Below are positions 36,505 to 37,409 of a DNA stretch of 37,409 nt, piece after piece (the stretch's first letter is position 1; each line of letters opens with the position of its first letter). This stretch comes from Verrucomicrobiota bacterium (lineage in GTDB: Bacteria; Verrucomicrobiota; Verrucomicrobiia; Limisphaerales; CANJSG01), in the NCBI GenBank assembly GCA_947476875.1, contig CANJSG010000012.1:1-37409 (forward strand). Reading direction: 5' to 3'. The notes beneath the pieces were generated by a model. That model was not told the origin of the DNA. It made no database searches and saw nothing but the letters and a program-made list of their open reading frames with translations. Made by a program: the position numbers and the translations under genes.

Positions 36505-36789
36505 ATGAACAAAGGACAAATCGGTTGGCGGCGGAAGCTGGAGGACGGCACCCACATGAACTGCTACGCCGTCGCCAAGGGCGACCGGTGGCAGTTCTAC
36601 GCGCAGAAGGAACGCTTCGAGCATTGGGAACCCCTCAAGACCGCGCCGGTGGAGGACTGGCTTTCCCTGCTCGACGCGGTGGACCGCCGCATCCGCCGCA
36701 TGGCCGCCCGCCCGGAGACCGCCGCCAAGATCCGCAAGCGCATCAAGGAGCTGTTCCCGGAAACTGAAGTCCCGGCTTTTCACCGATGA
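36505..36789 (+). CDS. Small conserved-type hypothetical protein
   Basis: Ninety-four residues from ATG 36505. No recognised family. The N-terminal half seems to be a small beta-sheet (IGWRRKLEDGTHMNCYAVA, RWQFYAQKERFEHWEPL) and the C-terminal half a strongly basic helix (VDRRIRRMAARPETAAKIRK). No signal or membrane segment. It is 21 bases after ispF and overlaps the next start by ATGA, so the three are likely one transcript. Confidence 0.78.
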   Translation: MNKGQIGWRRKLEDGTHMNCYAVAKGDRWQFYAQKERFEHWEPLKTAPVEDWLSLLDAVDRRIRRMAARPETAAKIRKRIKELFPETEVPAFHR

Positions 36790-37409
36790 GCCGACGGCCG
36801 TTCATCCTCATCACCCCGTGCATCCAACCGCAGGGCTACGAGTTCGATGACCTGTCCCTCAGCCTCTCGGACTGCTACGCACGCTCGATCGCGAGGGCCG
36901 GCGGCATTCCGTTCATCCTGTCCCGCGAAACCGACCCGGAGATCGTCTCGGAATGCGTCCGCCGCGCCGACGGAGTCCTGCTGACCGGCGGCGAAGACGT
37001 CCAACCGCAGCTCTACCGCAAGAGCCTGCCCCGAGCTCTTGCGGCCACGGTCAAGGAAACGGACCCCATCCGCGACGCCATTGAACTCCAGGTGATCGAC
37101 GAAGTTTTTCGGCTGAAGAAACCGCTGCTCGCCATTTGCCGCGGCCATCAACTGCTCAATGTCGCCCTCGGGGGAACCCTGCTCGTCGACATCCCAAGCC
37201 AACGTCCGAAGGCGTTGGAACACCGCTGCTCGAAACAAAAGGACGGGCTCGTCCATGAAATCCTGCTGAAGCCCGGGAGCCGACTACGTGCCTTTTGGCC
37301 GGACGGCCATCTACGGGTCAATTCCTGCCACCATCAGGCGGTCGACAAAGTCGCGCCGCTTCTCGAAGCGACCGGGGTTTGCCCCTTCGACGGGGTCGTC
37401 GAAGTTCTC
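36786..37409 (+). CDS. Class I glutamine amidotransferase (peptidase C26 / PuuD-like), C-terminally cut
   Basis: ATG 36786 overlaps the preceding stop (ATGA). The frame runs open to the window edge for 208 residues; the usual length is 230-260, so a short part is missing. It resembles gamma-glutamyl-GABA hydrolase-like enzymes: GVLLTGGEDVQPQLY, nucleophile Cys118 in LLAICRGHQLLNVALGG, and the catalytic His region VNSCHHQAVD (182-183). Such enzymes remove glutamine-type gamma-glutamyl groups in polyamine or related metabolism. The Glu after the His lies beyond or near the window end. The substrate is uncertain. Confidence 0.86.
   Translation, partial: MSRRPFILITPCIQPQGYEFDDLSLSLSDCYARSIARAGGIPFILSRETDPEIVSECVRRADGVLLTGGEDVQPQLYRKSLPRALAATVKETDPIRDAIELQVIDEVFRLKKPLLAICRGHQLLNVALGGTLLVDIPSQRPKALEHRCSKQKDGLVHEILLKPGSRLRAFWPDGHLRVNSCHHQAVDKVAPLLEATGVCPFDGVVEVL

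Overview
The window is GC-rich DNA from a Gram-negative bacterium, most likely a member of the Verrucomicrobiota (Pedosphaera/Limisphaera-like); a planctomycete-type relative is the main alternative. This rests on paired DUF1592-type cytochrome proteins and DUF1552 Tat-exported proteins, two DUF1080 proteins, a CotH-type kinase with lamin-tail and chitobiase-like domains, lpxD (so an outer membrane with lipid A), and many secreted single-gene enzymes. The assignment is by gene content only; no rRNA or tRNA gene was seen. About 31 complete and 2 partial protein genes are supported. Roughly two thirds carry a signal peptide, a Tat signal or a lipobox.

Left part (1-13.3 kb): a cut-off cytochrome-type gene, a five-repeat NGN beta-propeller, then two consecutive minus-strand operons. 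Operon 1 is a 1413-aa DUF1592 protein followed by DUF1552. Operon 2 is an 859-aa DUF1592 protein, DUF1552 and a CotH kinase. The cellular role of these pairs is not established.

Middle (13.5-28.6 kb): exported enzymes in short units with alternating direction. They are a carbohydrate esterase, a polytopic HTTM-like membrane protein with a CBM6-like protein, a Tat lipoprotein with a glycosidase-like propeller, a PQQ-type propeller, a BacNav-type voltage-gated channel, a beta-lactamase-fold serine hydrolase, two DUF1080 proteins, a ThuA-domain protein, an esterase fused to an SMP-30 propeller, a LEA14-like lipoprotein, a GNAT acetyltransferase and an exported sugar isomerase. Several of these families take part in handling (3-keto) sugars, so a scattered periplasmic glycoside pathway is a reasonable inference.

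Right part (28.9-37.4 kb): more housekeeping in character. It has mntR translationally coupled to a small zincin protease, infA (GTG start), an exported cyclophilin, a NUDIX hydrolase, a GspC-like protein, a Gfo/Idh/MocA dehydrogenase, panD-lpxD, ispF, a small conserved protein and a truncated class I glutamine amidotransferase.

Non-coding signals include three good terminator hairpins, three copies of a double-hairpin repeat whose stems differ by compensatory changes while the loops stay fixed, a 29-bp inverted repeat pair, and a MITE-like element with ACAGAT-rich ends. No IS element, CRISPR array, prophage or RNA gene was found. The points most worth a second look are the Gly-containing selectivity filter of the voltage-gated channel, the covarying double-hairpin repeat family, and the paralogous DUF1592/DUF1552 operons, one with a kinase.
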